This document shows, piece by piece, positions 63,783 through 64,000 of a stretch of DNA of 64,000 nt (positions are counted from its first letter, which is position 1; each line of letters starts with the position of its first letter). A program made the translations under genes and the position numbers. This DNA comes from an uncultured Porphyromonadaceae bacterium (GTDB lineage: Bacteria > Bacteroidota > Bacteroidia > Bacteroidales > Barnesiellaceae_A). The DNA lies in the NCBI GenBank assembly GCA_900538705.1, contig UPZG01000001.1:248001-312000 (forward strand). Reading direction: 5' to 3'. Below the pieces are notes generated by a model, which had not been told where the DNA came from, did no database searches, and saw only the letters and a list, made by a program, of their open reading frames with translations.

Positions 63783-64000
63783 ATGCATAAGTCGAAAGTT
63801 GTATATATAATATATGTTGTGCTATTGTTGTCTCTTCCTTATGTAGCTCAGGCAAACGAGAATCTAATCAGACTTACCAATGACGATGGATTGAGCAGTA
63901 GTTCGATTAATTCATTGTATCAGGATTCACGTGGCTTATTGTGGATAGGGACATGGGACGGTCTCAACTGTTACGATGGGGCGAAGATACGGGTATTTCG
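63783..64000 (+). CDS. N-terminus of a second hybrid two-component system regulator (3' end outside window)
   Basis: The frame runs from the ATG at 63783 to the right edge without a stop. It starts with a signal/anchor segment (MHKSKVVYIIYVVLLLSLPY) and continues into the first propeller repeat (LTNDDGLSSSSINSLYQDSR, LLWIGTWDGLNCYDG), which matches the same part of the HTCS at 4994-9004. The in-frame ATG at 63765 is possible but lies only 10 nt after the -7 box, which would leave almost no leader. Divergent from the GH130-SusCD operon, it is the likely sensor for that glycan. Kinase and output domains are not visible here. Confidence 0.85.
   Translation, partial: MHKSKVVYIIYVVLLLSLPYVAQANENLIRLTNDDGLSSSSINSLYQDSRGLLWIGTWDGLNCYDGAKIRVF

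Noticed and set aside
63578..63790. 70-codon open frame before the second HTCS
   Set aside because: It covers the HTCS promoter and overlaps the HTCS start in another frame; no family resemblance.
1..64000. tRNA, rRNA, CRISPR arrays, insertion sequences, integrase or prophage genes
   Set aside because: None was seen: no transposase or integrase reading frame, no regularly spaced repeat array, and no cloverleaf or rRNA-like segment.

Overview
This 64 kb window comes from a Bacteroidota chromosome, most likely a gut-type member of the order Bacteroidales. The evidence is two SusC/SusD pairs, hybrid two-component (HTCS) regulators, many secreted glycosidases, and promoters with the Bacteroidota pattern TTTG-N20-TAnnTTTG. 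Genus cannot be decided from the sequence alone. No rRNA, tRNA, CRISPR array, insertion sequence or prophage was found.

Layout. (1) 1-4768: housekeeping genes on the + strand: the end of a DUF151/UVR nuclease-like gene, a nucleoside permease, rsmE, kdsA and a TPR protein. (2) 4994-11608: an HTCS regulator followed by a GH95 enzyme. (3) 11798-34346: a ten-gene + strand operon: GH36, GH97, SusC, SusD, a VCBS-propeller protein, a clan GH-D glycosidase, GalM, a BspA-like LRR protein, GH2 and GH38. (4) 34350-35237: an AraC regulator on the - strand. (5) 35398-44102: a second + strand operon: sugar porter, DUF5107-TPR protein, a second GH97 and a two-domain esterase. (6) 44300-50272: a thioredoxin-like/SGNH pair on the - strand, rplS, an AsmA protein and a small charged protein. 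(7) 50445-63462: a - strand polysaccharide utilization locus: GH130, MFS transporter, an uncharacterised lipoprotein, SusC, SusD, a LamG lipoprotein, and a large secreted homologue of the uncharacterised lipoprotein. (8) 63783-64000: the start of a second HTCS that faces away from this locus.

How the parts work together. Regions 2-5 look like one utilization system for an alpha-galactose-rich, probably fucosylated and/or mannosylated glycan. Four proteins are of alpha-galactosidase type (GH36, two GH97, one clan GH-D), with GH95, GH38 and GH2 as companions. GalM, the sugar porter and the cytoplasmic DUF5107-TPR protein would handle the released sugar. The two operons share a gapless operator-promoter block (11681-11748 and 35302-35369) with identical spacing to the -7 box. 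The AraC gene next to the second copy is the natural candidate regulator of both.

Region 7 is a beta-mannoside-type system, judged from GH130, but it has no recognisable endo-glycanase. The two homologous proteins at 59429-61159 and 50445-53552 are the only candidates for the depolymerising enzyme and belong to no family I recognise. Five proteins across both loci end in a C-terminal domain resembling type A sorting signals of the type IX secretion system.
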